A stretch of DNA of 64,000 nucleotides, from assembly GCA_011316305.1 (NCBI GenBank), contig SAUG01000016.1, positions 248,001 through 312,000 on the forward strand, in the 5' to 3' direction. The notes beneath the pieces are model-generated. The model was not told where the DNA came from. It made no database searches and saw only the letters and a program-made list of their open reading frames with translations. Each line of letters begins with the position of its first letter. The first letter of the stretch is position 1. This DNA comes from Rusavskia elegans. Taxonomy: Eukaryota; Ascomycota; Lecanoromycetes; Teloschistales; Teloschistaceae. The position numbers and the translations under genes are program-made. This document shows, piece by piece, positions 22,316-32,529 of this stretch.

Positions 22316-24335
22316 CAAGTTTTTATAAAACCGAAAGATATATAAATAAATTGTCTAATTAGATTTAATACGGCTCGCTAGATTAAATAGCGGCTTTAGT
22401 ACGTATCTTTAATACCCGTAGGCCTTTTCTATAGAATAATTAACTTCGATAAATCTAATTATTATCTATATTTAATCTCGTTATAATAAATAGTAGTAAT
22501 AAATAGATTTAAATTCTTCTACGTTATCTATCGTAGGATCTTCAGTTTTTCTATTCGTTAAATAGTTAGCAGAATATCTAGTTACCGATCGGTATCTCTA
22601 TCTACCTCTATAGTATTACTAGATATTTCTAAAATACTACTAGTTTCCGTAAAATCTCTAGTAATCTTATCTATATTTTCTACGCTATTTAATATAGTCT
22701 CTAGTTTTCTAGACTTTTTCTATCGAGATTTTTAGTTTTCTACCGAGATTCTAAGCTCCTATATTAAATCTTTACTCGAAATCTCTACTTTTTTCTAATA
22801 AATATACGCTAAATTTATCGGAATTAATATAAAAGTTATTCCGTTCTCTTGTCTTTTTAATATAATATTAATTAATTAAATCTTTATTAATAAATTTATC
22901 TAATAGCTTTATTAAATATTTAGTAAATCCGAAATTATTAATAGTAGTTTTATTACTATAAAAACTATAAAATATCTCTAAATAATCGGCTATTCTAAAT
23001 ACCGCCTTATCTATAAAAAGCTATAGGACCTATATATCTATAAAAATCCTTTCTAAAAGTATTTTAATAAAGTTTTTTTTTATAAATAAGTATTATTATT
23101 TTAAAGTAAAAAAGATATAAACGGAATATAATTAAACGGAAAAGTTTAAATAAAAATAAATAGAAAAAGTAAAGTAATAAATTTAAAAGATAGAATATAA
23201 AGAACTTTTTAAATAATAGTAGTAAAAATAGCGAGTTAAAAAAACGAAATAGAAAATCTTTATAAAAATTAATTAAATATAAACCGTTTTCCGTTTCTAG
23301 TATCTCTATAAATATAAACGTTACCCGGAGAGATTCTCGTTAAATAGTTAATTCTATAGATATATCGAAGTTTATTATACGAATAAAACTACCGAGATAT
23401 TTTATTCTATATCTTTTTCCCTATTATTTAAATTTAAATTATTTCTATTTCCTTGCAGTACTTTAATTTCTATACTAAAAGTATCTATAATATTTAAAAA
23501 ACTATTATATATAGTATAAATTATAAAAATCGTATTTTAAATGCTTTTATAAATATCTATTCTTTTATATTATCGAGAAATCTCTGTCCTAATATCCTGT
23601 ACCTCTATTAAAACTACTATTTAATACGAGAAATCTCTATTCGTTTATCTACTACTTTATAAACGCGTCTATATAACAATTTCGTAATTATTTAATAAAT
23701 TTAACTCTTTATAACTTTATTTAAAATTAAACCGGCTAATTAGAAAATTGGATCTAAAAGTTCTAATTTAATTTTTAATAAATATTTTAAAATCTAGTTG
23801 ACTAGATATAAATAAATTATATTATATAAACGTTTCCGCCGCTAATTTCGTATTAAATTCCGCTGCTTTTACGCTATTAAAATTTCTATTTTCTAAATTA
23901 TCTCGTTAGCGCCGATTTATATTATTCTATTAACTAGTAAACTCGCCGCCGCTGCCGCCGCTAATTATATTATAGTTATCGAAAAAAAGTTTAGGAAAAT
24001 AGAAAATTATCGAAGTATTATTATATATACTATTCGCGCTGCTAGAAAATAAAAGATATAACTATTATAATTTCTATATAAAATAGTTATCTATTTTTTT
24101 ACCGATATTCGTTATAATATTAAAAGTAATATCTTTTTTTTTTTTAAATATTTATTATAGAATAAAATTTTATAAAGCCGAAAGATATATAAATAAATTA
24201 TCTAATTAGATTTAATACGGCTTGCTAGATTAGATAATAGTTTTAATACGTACTTTTAGTATCCGCAGGCTTTTTTTATAGAATAATTAATTCCGATGAA
24301 TCTAATTATTATCTATAGTTGATCTCGTTATAATA
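22316..24335 (+). mobile_element. Non-autonomous 2.0-kb LTR element, copy 2, without a MITE
   Basis: LTRs at 22316-22488 and 24153-24335 are the reverse of those of copy 1. The element is 2020 bases long and carries no MITE, so it serves as the empty site for both MITE copies 1 and 3. It sits 70 bases after the gypsy-gag element; copia coding sequence fills those 70 bases and resumes at 24,336. I could not find a clean target duplication. Confidence 0.83.
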
Positions 24336-25860
24336 AAGAAAATATCTTTCGATAAAGTAACGAAAAATAATGAAACGGCGATTTTAACTATATAAGATAG
24401 GTATTTAAATATAAATTCGATATCTATAACTATTTATTTAAATTTAAAGTTCGCTTCTACGCTAGAAATAATTTATAAAATACTACGGCGAATATATATA
24501 TAATAATATTAGCTATATATATCTACCGAACGCTAATAGTAATAGTTGTATTTTTCGATTTCGAAATTCGCTAATATAACGCCGTTAACGTTTTTACTAA
24601 TAGCGAGATTAATAAATCGATATATATTAAAGTTCTTTATAGATAGATAAAATCTAAATTAATTTTATTATATTTACTTCCAATATTATACGATTTTAAA
24701 TAATCGTCTATTTTATAGTATCGCTATCTTTCGAAAAATTTTATCGAAATAAATTTCTAAATCGTTTTCGATATAAAATATTTATTTATTAATTAATATA
24801 TATTACTTTTTATTTTTATAGATAATATCGCTGTTATATATAAAGTTAAATATAAAAGATATATTAAAAAGTTTTAGATAAAAATTTTTAATAGATATAA
24901 AATAAAATATTTTAGTAAAATATTCTAGTTTCTAGATATTAGAATAATATATAATAGAGAAACTCGTCGACTTTATATATATCAAAATTCGTATATTAAT
25001 AAAATTATAAAAAAATACTATATTAATCTCTTTAGCAATATATCTAAAATATCGTTGATAAATACGAAAATTTTTAAAAATTAAAAAAAATTCTAATTAG
25101 ATAAAACTATAGTAAATATTAGTCTATAAATAACTCGTTAATTTGATTAATTTCGTAGCAATTATAATATAAATAGATACTTTATTTATAGTATTAAAGC
25201 TTTTAGAATTTCTAGTAAATCTATCGGAATAATATTATATAATAGTAATTCGAACTATATAGTTTTTAGAATATACGAAATTTTATTCTATTATATATAA
25301 TACGGAAGTAATAGATCTAAATACTATTTTTATTACTTTATTAAATATATTATTCGCCGATAATCCGAATACTCGCTATAGTTTCTAGAGATATTATTTT
25401 AAATTATTTAATAGATTTATCGATTAAAAGACTTTTAAATAGAAAATAATTATATTAAATTCTACCGAAATCGAATTACTCGTCGCTTTCGTAATAGAAA
25501 AAGAGCTTATCTAATAGAATAGATTCTTCGAAAATTTTTTATTAGAATCGAAATATATATTATATATCTTGTAAAATAATATATAAATAATCTATATTTT
25601 TAAAAACGTTAATTCGTAGTTTAAATTAAAGTTTTATTATATAGATATTGACCGCTATTAGTTTTGCTAGAAAATTAGATATATTAATATTAATATTAAA
25701 TATATAGTTTCTGCAGCGATTTTAATAAACGATTTTATAAAAATTTTATCTATATTATATTATTAAAAGTTTATTAAACTTTTAAAATTCTAGATTTTAT
25801 TTTGAAATAAATAATTAAATTATAATTTTGATTCTAATAACTATAATACCGCTAGCGTCT
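24336..25860 (+). pseudogene. Copia reverse transcriptase and RNase H remnants
   Basis: The plus strand reads as the copia reverse transcriptase: a FEIRQYNAVNVFTNSEI block near 24,560-24,620 (the QMDVKTAFL-like motif), LYGLKQSP-like FK-SSIL near 24,690-24,715, and IDNIAVIY near 24,820-24,850 (the DD box, one Asp changed to Asn as RIP would do). RNase H follows with STEIELLVAF near 25,470-25,500 and a terminal SAA-x-DDF-KIL block near 25,700-25,750, the usual ADxLTK end of copia pol. It continues the frame interrupted at 18,338 and 22,315. Confidence 0.82.
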
Positions 25861-25993
25861 ATAAATCGATTAATACTAGTTCGATTTATATAGAAAATAA
25901 AATTTGTAATAATATATAAAATTATCTAATAGATTTAAATTTATTATATATATCGTAATAATATTAAAAAAATAATAAAATCTATATAAAGAT

Positions 25994-26190
25994 TATTATA
26001 GTAGAAATATGATTTAATCAGATATATATAAACTAATTGAATTAAATTATCAATTATAGAAGTTTCTAATTATATCTAAATAGGTTTAGCGTAATTTTAG
26101 CGAATTTTACTTTTTTTTCACCGATTTTTTCTATAGAATTCTTTTTTATAGCTATAATTACCAACTTCTATACTATTATCTATATATTTA
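25994..26190 (+). repeat. Copia element, right LTR
   Basis: About 197 bases matching the left LTR at 12048-12245; preceded by an A-rich stretch that may be the remains of the polypurine tract. Confidence 0.83.
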
Positions 26191-26860
26191 TATTTAATTA
26201 ATATTGTTTTAGCGTTGTTCTACTAGCGTCCGACTATTTCCTTTTCTATCGAGTTTAAACTGTCCGTCGGGTCGGGTTTCGAATCTAAATTCGTATTTCG
26301 GATTCGAATCGAATCGGTTTTAACTTTTTTAGATATCGAATCGAATCGGTTCCGATTTTTCTAGATATTAAACCGATTCGGTTCCGAATTAAATTCGGAT
26401 TTCTAGATTCGATCTACTAAAATCGTTAAAATCTAGTATAAAAATATAATTCTAATATAAAAATAATATCTATCTATTAAAAATTCATTTAATAAAAGGA
26501 ATTATATTATCTATATATATTATTTATAGATAATATTAATTAAATAATTATCTAATATATTGATTATAGTATTATACTATATATAGAAGATTTAACAAAT
26601 CGAATTAAATTTCTATCGATTTTTATTTTATAATCCGATTTGATTTTCGGTTTTAATTTTAGGAACCGATTCGTTAAAACTCGGATCGAATTTTCGAAAT
26701 ATCGACGAAAATCTATATCGAAGTAGCCAGTCTAGCCGAGCCCGTATATAGCTATCAACTACTAACTACTATTAACTACTACCTCTACTATCAGCAAATA
26801 TATAATTCGTTTATAATATTTTAAAATGAAAAAAGCGTTCAAAATCGATTGAATCGGTTT
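26191..26860. repeat. Unassigned degenerate repeat with GAATCGGTT words
   Basis: AT-rich sequence outside the copia element. It carries several copies of TCGAATCGG/CCGATTCGG in both orientations (26,270-26,400 and 26,840-26,860) and a run of ACTACTAACTACT near 26,755-26,790. Similar GAATCG words occur beyond copy 3 of the 2-kb element (29,478-30,010), so both sides may be one older element split by that insertion. I do not recognise the family. Confidence 0.45.
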
Positions 26861-27727
26861 TGTTATAGAGCAAGCTTTTATAAAGCCGAGAGGCATGTAA
26901 TAAATTGCTCGATTAAATTTAGTACGGCTCGCTAGATTAGATAACGGCTTTAGTACGCACCTTTTATACCCGCAGGCCTTTTCTATAGAACTTAAACTTT
27001 AATAAATCCTTCTACTATCCAATTATTATCTATATTTAATTTCGTTATAATAAATAGTAGTAATAATTAAATCTTTTCTTCTACGATATCTATCGTAGAA
27101 TCTTTAGTTCTAGCTTCTAGAATAGCTAGTTACTGCTAAAATATTACTAGTTTTTTTAAAAGAATTACCAGTTCCCGTAAAATTTCTAGTAATTTTATCT
27201 ATATCTTTTACGTTTCCGAATATACTTTTCAGCTTTCTACCGAAATCTTCAGTTCCTCTATCGAAATCCTAGGCCTTTATACTAATTTTTTCCTTAGAAA
27301 TCTCTATCTTTTTCTAGTAGATATATATTAAATTCGCCGGGATTAATATAAAGATTATTCCGCTCTCTCGCCTCTTAATATAATATTAATTAATTTAATT
27401 TTTATTAATAAGTTTGCTTAATAGCTCTATTAAATGCCTAGTAAATCCGAAGTTATTAACGGCGGCTTTATTTCTACGAGAACTACGAAATATCTCTAAG
27501 TAATCGGCTATTCTAAATACCGCTTTATCTATAAAAAACTATAGGACCCGTATATCTACGGAAATCCTTTCTAAAAATATTTCGATAAAGTTCTTTTCTA
27601 TAAACGAGCACTATTTTTTAAAGCAAAAGAAGAACTTGTCAGGCAATAATAAAAGCTTTTCAGGCAGCAGCAACTAAAATAACAAGCGGAGAAAACGAAA
27701 CAAAAAATCTTCGCGGAGATTAATTAA

Positions 27728-28000
27728 TTGCAAGCCGCCTTCCGTTTCGAGTATTCCTATAAATATAAGCGTTACCCGGAGAGATTCTCTTCTAATAGCC
27801 AATTTTATAGGTATATCGAAGCCTTTTATATAAAGAAATCGGCCGAAACGTCTTCTTCTATACTTCCCGTATTTTATTCCGTTCCTTCTATATCTCTATT
27901 TCTATTATTCAAGCCTAAATCATCTCTATCTCTATCCAACACTCTAAATTCTATACTAAAAACAGTTTCAATATCCGAGAAACTATTATTACCTATATAA
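27728..28000 (+). pseudogene. Relic frame of the 2-kb element, glutamine-rich coil plus a finger-like segment
   Basis: A 90-codon open stretch from a TTG. Upstream in the same frame, allowing for CAA/CAG-to-stop changes, about 40 residues are rich in Q, K and E (LVRQ-x-x-KLFRQQQ), probably a coiled coil. The open part contains YSYKYKRYPERF followed by SQFYRYIEAFYI; with RIP reversed at Tyr codons it fits a C-x2-C...H-x3-5-H finger. The same segment is found in copies 1 and 2. It may be a gag-like or nucleic-acid-binding protein. Family not recognised. Confidence 0.45.
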
Positions 28001-28244
28001 ATTATCGAGAACCGACTTTAATTATCTTCTATAACGCTTCTACAAATATCTATCCTCTTGTATTATCGAGAAATCTCTGCTAAAATACCTTTTACCTCTA
28101 TTAAAACTACTATTTAATATAAGAATTCTTTCGTATAAATCTATCTACTATTTTATAAACGCGTCTATATATCGATTATTCAGTTCTTTACTAAATTCGG
28201 TTCTATATAATCTAGACTTTATTTAAAACTAAACCGGCTAATTA

Positions 28245-28849
28245 TATCAGCGAATCCTGAAATGGATTTTCAGATTAGACCGGCTGACAGCTAAATAATC
28301 TAAATAATCCAAATAATCTAAAAATCTAAAAAGTAGATTTTTAATAGATTAGAATTCTAATAGTATCTATAGTACGAGTATCTATTTAGTAAACAGCCTA
28401 AAATAGAATCTATATATAAGCTAAAAATAAACCTATATAACCTAACTCGAAAATAAGGTTTAGCGGCCGCCGCTAAAAGCGGGAATAACGGAAGTCGAAT
28501 ATCTATTTAATAGACTACGCTAGACCTAATCTAGTTAGATTTTAGTAAGAAAACCTAATATTTTCGATCTAGACGAATCTAGTCTAGTACTATATATAGG
28601 CGTATATAGGCCTACTAACTACTAATAAAGATTTAAACGAGTTTAAAATCGAATCTTTAAATCTTCTTAGCCGTCTTAGCTATTTAGCTGTTTTAGCTAT
28701 TTTAGCCGCGCAGCTATATAGCTTCGGGTATATCCGAAACCGGCTAATAAGCTATTTATAAGCCGCTTTTAGCCGTACCGGCTAAGAACTGGCTAAGACG
28801 GCTAAGACGGCTAAAACCGGCTTTAAGCCGGTTTTGGAAAATGCTAATA
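28245..28849 (+). mobile_element. MITE copy 3 (605 bases)
   Basis: Starts TATCAGCG and ends GCTAATA (mutated GCTGATA); TA at 28243-28244 and 28850-28851. The empty site in copy 2 of the 2-kb element reads GGCTAATTAGAAA near 23,735-23,747, with one TA. Same length and orientation in the window as copy 1. Confidence 0.9.
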
Positions 28850-29477
28850 TAGAAAGTTCGATCTAAAAATTCTAATTTAGTTTCTATTAAATATAGTAAA
28901 AGCTAGCCAATTAGCTGCTTTTAAATTAAATTACGTAAACGTTTCCGCTAGTTCTACTAATTCTATATCGAATTTCGTAATCTCCGTCTTTTCTACTATA
29001 TTTACTGCGCCTTCTACGTCTCTATCCTCTAAATTACTTTATTAAAGCTATTTCGTAGTACTTTATTAGCTAGTAAACTCGCCGCCGCCGTCGCTAATTA
29101 CGTTATAGTTATTAAAAAAAAGTTTAGAAAAATAGAAAATTATCGAAATATTATTATATATAGTACTCGCGTTATTAGAAGATATTAGATACGACTACTA
29201 TAGATTCTAAATAGTATAACTATCCGTTCTTTCGCCGACGTTCGTTATAGTATCGAAGGCGATATCTTTTTTTTTAAAAAATATTTATTATAGAATCAAC
29301 TTTTATAAAATTGAAAAATATATAATAAATTACCCGATTAGATTTAATATAGTTTACTAGATTAGATAGCGGCTTTAATACGTATCTTTTATACCCGCAG
29401 GCCTTTTCTATAGAATTCAAACTTTAATAAATCTTTCTACCACCCAATTATTATCTATATTTGACTTCGTTATAATA

Positions 29478-30240
29478 GATTTGAATCGATTTAAATAAAA
29501 TTATTTTATTTAGTAGATAGAAGAAATTAGATATATTTTAAAAACGTCTATTTTATCTATATTTAAAATTTTAAAATTAAATTTTTTAAAATTTAATATC
29601 CGTTAATTTCCGTTTGATAATTAAAAGCTTTTAGTTTAGAAACTAGTAGCGTTAGCGTTCTATAAATAGAATTTTTAAAATCTACGCTAAGAATTTACTA
29701 GTATAGATTTTTAAAAGAATACTAGTAGCTCTACTAGATAGAAAGATTTAGAATTTTTAAAAAAAAAATTTTAAAAATTTTAAAACTCGTTTAAAACGTT
29801 CAGAGCGTTTATAAACGTTTATAAATAGAAAATTTATTTATAAACGTCTTTATAACGCGCTAGATAGAATATAAAATCGAACCCGTTTACTAATTCAAAC
29901 CTATTCAATTAATTTTAAACGAAATCGACATTTTTGATAATATATAGATAGCTTCTATATACGCTTCCGGATAAAAATCGTTTGAATCGTTCGAATCCGA
30001 ATCTAGATTTATTACGGTATTAAAGACGTTGGCGCTATACGATACCCGAATTAACGTCTTGGCGGTTTTAATATATCTTTAACGTAACGAGTTTCAGATT
30101 CGTATTACTAATATTAATTCTATATTACGTTTTCTTCGTAATAATATACTAGTACGAATACTATATCTATACTAGAACTACTCTAAAACAATTTTTTTTT
30201 TATTACGTAACTACCTTAGTTTATTATCGAAACTGGCGTT
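29478..30240. repeat. Unassigned AT-rich sequence at the right edge of the block
   Basis: Contains AAACGTT/AACGTTT palindromic words near 29,800-29,860 and GAATCG words near 29,980-30,005. No protein domain could be read. It may be the other half of the repeat at 26191-26860. Confidence 0.4.
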
Positions 30241-30668
30241 TATTACTCTTGCTCCTGTTAAAATACTATTTCGCAACCTGTTATGGTGTATACACGCGAA
30301 AGTGGAACCCCTGCGATTCAGCTAGGTACCTAGGTAGGTAGGTAGGCGGGGTCTTGGCCTTCTCTTTTTTGTTTAGACTTCTCTGGCGACATACTCCGCA
30401 TCTGTCTTTGTATGTGGAGCATGGATACTCTATCTAATGAATACTCTGCACCTAAAACTAAGAATCAAGCAACGAGCTATTACAAAATGGGGAATACATG
30501 CAAGTTTCCCTGAAAACGGAGTGTTTAGCAGAAATCCTCTTGCCAGTACTGTCTCAACTTGTGTCTTCGACTGGGTGGGACATGTTGATCAAGAATCACA
30601 TTTGCTTCTACAAAGATAATGCCAAGTTCTCCAACCGCTATGCGTCAAATGTTTGAAGTGTCCACCAT
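30241..30668. other. Transition from the AT-rich block to Derlin
   Basis: Normal base composition returns within about 50 bases. Includes a (TAGG)4 microsatellite at 30331-30346 next to a GGTACC. Only small unsupported open frames are present; downstream of the Derlin stop. Confidence 0.4.
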
Positions 30669-32082
30669 TCATTCGCCACCCAGACGCCGTCCCTGACCCC
30701 TAGTACTCCATGGGCTGGAGAAGGCCGTCGAAAAGCCACTCGAAGGGCGAGTGGCCTGCTGAGCTTGGGGAGTGAATGAAGTTCCGAAGCCTTTGTGCTG
30801 AGCCCGTTGGACCTCTCCTCCGAACAATCTACTGATGACTTTCGGCGTCTGTATGTAATTCCTACCACCGCCAAAGGTGGGGTATAGACGGGTGAGAAAG
30901 TCATAAAGATGGGCTGCAATGATGCCAGTGCCTTGATACATCATAGCATAGGGCCCCCCTAAGACCAATGCTGCTAACAACATCGCCCAAGGTAGCCACT
31001 TTGCCTCCAGTTGGATGATGAAAAAGTTGACCTTCTTGCGTCGGTTGTCTTGAGAATACGTGTACGCAAGTGCGAGGATCATGGCTGTGGATATCAGTAC
31101 TGCTCTAGTATTATGGACATCTTCAACTTACGTGAGAGAAATGTACGTCCTCCCATGTAACCGCCGGCAAGCGCCTAGTCTCACAGTCAGCCTTTGTAGA
31201 GCATTGATTGTCTAAACCCGGCGGATGGTTGTCCCTCGCTCTAGCAGAGGCTTCAACGGAGGTGTAAATCAGTGAACCGAAAGCCCACATTGCCGAACAA
31301 AGGGATAAGAGAGACAGTGAAGAGAAGCTCATCTGAAGCAAAGAGAATTGTAGGAGACGAAAACCACCAAACGCAAATTCCAAAGGATCACGCAGGCTTT
31401 GCTCAAATATTGACCCCTCCACCATGCTTGCACCGCACGAAGGCCCTTTGGATTGATTGCGAATGACGGACCAACGCGCAGCAACAAGGGTAATCTTCCT
31501 CATCTCCAGGAACCGCTTCAGCTAAATGAAGGCTGGGCGGGCAGATATGTGAGGTTCGGTTTCAACTGGTGGATCCAAGATGATACAGCCTTGTCGATTG
31601 AAGAAAAATAAAGAGATGATGATCGCATAGAAGACAGCTTACCAATATGAACCCGCCAAGAAATATGATGTAGACGAAAAAGTCTCCTGGCCTAGTAAAT
31701 CTGGGTGAATCCTTCTCCAGTGTACTGGAATATGTCCATACTGGAGCCGTTAGTCTTTTCTATGATGTTGAATAGTGGCTGCACTTACGGAAGTACGTGT
31801 CATATAGCACAGCCCATTCGGGTCCAGTGATACAGAACGAAGAAAAGATTCGCCATATCTCAGGCACTGGCAGCTTCAAGATGTATGATGGCACGAAGAT
31901 GAGCCTTCCACCGCTGATGACACCGCCGTAGATGCAGCATGAAGTGAGGAAGGTCAGCGCTGTCCAAGTTCTACCTATCAGCATCAGAAATGATCCCGCA
32001 ACATGGCAGTTGAAGGGCATCTCAATACTCGGTACACAAAAACTTACCTAGCAACTGGCGGAAGCGACCAGAAGTCGTCCAT
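30669..32082 (-). CDS. Derlin/Der1-like ER membrane protein
   Basis: Five exons, 32082-32048, 31970-31789, 31740-31643, 31174-31132 and 31084-30669, agree in phase and give 257 residues. It starts MDDFWSLPPVAR, the Derlin N-terminus, continues with TRPGDFFVYIIFLGG, ALAYTYSQDN, QGTGIIAAHLYDFLTRLYPTFGGG and RNYIQTP, and ends in a glycine/serine/glutamine tail. Derlins are rhomboid pseudoproteases of the ER membrane that help retrotranslocate misfolded proteins to Cdc48 and the proteasome. The pattern in the C-terminal half and the lack of an SHP box suggest Der1 or Dfm1-like; which one is open. Intron 3 (31,175-31,642) is unusually long at 468 bases. Confidence 0.9.
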
Positions 32083-32529
32083 CCTCACTTTACTCCCAAT
32101 CGCTCTGACAAGGACCGCGTTCTCCGGTGAATGTCACAGCTGCTGGTATCCTTTCGAGCTCAGTGAAGAGCTTGTTCGTGAGACAGGTTCGGGGCGCAAG
32201 CCCAAGGATCAATGTAAAGAGGCGCTGCAGTCACTGGAGAGAATCTGAGGTAATTAAGGAGCTTGATTGTATGAACGTGCAAGGTGGACTGTCGATTGAG
32301 CGAATACCACTGCCTTGAATACTTCTCATATCGATACCGTGGCCTGATTGAGATTTGTCCTCACACAACGCACGCCCGAGGGCCTTGCTTACTTAAGCGG
32401 GACGGCGGGGGATCTACGGCAGTAACCCCGCGATAGTCCAAAATATCGGCAATGTCTCAGTCAGCTTCGAGAGCTTCAAGACCGAATTATAGTTACTTTT
32501 GAGGAAGAAAAGGCTAAGAAAAACCAAGA
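32083..32529. other. Divergent promoter region
   Basis: 447 bases shared by Derlin and the GID9 gene. No feature beyond this was recognised. Confidence 0.4.

Larger units (their letters stand above)
12048..26190 (+). mobile_element. Degenerate Ty1/copia LTR retrotransposon carrying nested insertions
   Basis: Two matching terminal repeats of about 197 bases (12048-12245 and 25994-26190) bound the element; they start TATTA (mutated TGTTA) and end CA or TA. Between them, read on the plus strand and allowing for RIP stops, the domains come in copia order: gag with a CCHC-like knuckle near 16,010-16,100; protease with F-DSG near 16,310; integrase near 16,850-17,400; reverse transcriptase with an FxDxIAVIY box near 24,780-24,850; RNase H ending near 25,830. 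Integrase before reverse transcriptase marks Ty1/copia. Removing the insertions at 12616-15265, 18339-22246 and 22316-24335 leaves about 5.6 kb, a usual copia size. Target duplications could not be identified. Confidence 0.85.
26861..29477 (+). mobile_element. Non-autonomous 2.0-kb LTR element, copy 3, with a MITE inside
   Basis: LTRs at 26861-27062 (starts TGTTATAG, the least mutated) and about 29286-29477. Flanks are GGTTT at 26856-26860 and GATTT at 29478-29482, a five-base target duplication with one RIP change. Right after the left LTR, TAGTAG (mutated TGGTAG) could be the primer-binding site, which puts the element on the plus strand. It holds the relic frame at 27728-28000 and MITE copy 3; without the MITE it is about 2010 bases. 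Confidence 0.85.
11880..30240. repeat. 18.4-kb AT-rich RIP-mutated transposon block
   Basis: Base use changes abruptly near 11,880-11,940 and returns near 30,225-30,285. Inside, TA is very frequent and CA and TG are scarce, while CG is common; this is the pattern of C-to-T change at CpA on both strands (RIP). Almost no frame of 60 codons survives. The block holds the nested elements listed separately. No host gene can be supported within it. Confidence 0.93.

Noticed and set aside
11880..30240. AT-rich block as mitochondrial DNA insertion or a centromere
   Set aside because: Domains of copia and gypsy elements, LTR pairs and target duplications explain it; CG is kept, unlike mitochondrial DNA, and 18 kb with ordinary flanking genes gives no sign of a centromere.
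30331..30346. (TAGG)4 as a telomere-like repeat at the block edge
   Set aside because: Fungal telomeres are usually TTAGGG; four units of TAGG are an ordinary microsatellite.
31123..31503. 126-codon minus-strand frame inside the Derlin locus
   Set aside because: It lies in the long Derlin intron and ends in a different frame from the conserved exon 31174-31132; the Derlin reading needs that exon in another phase.
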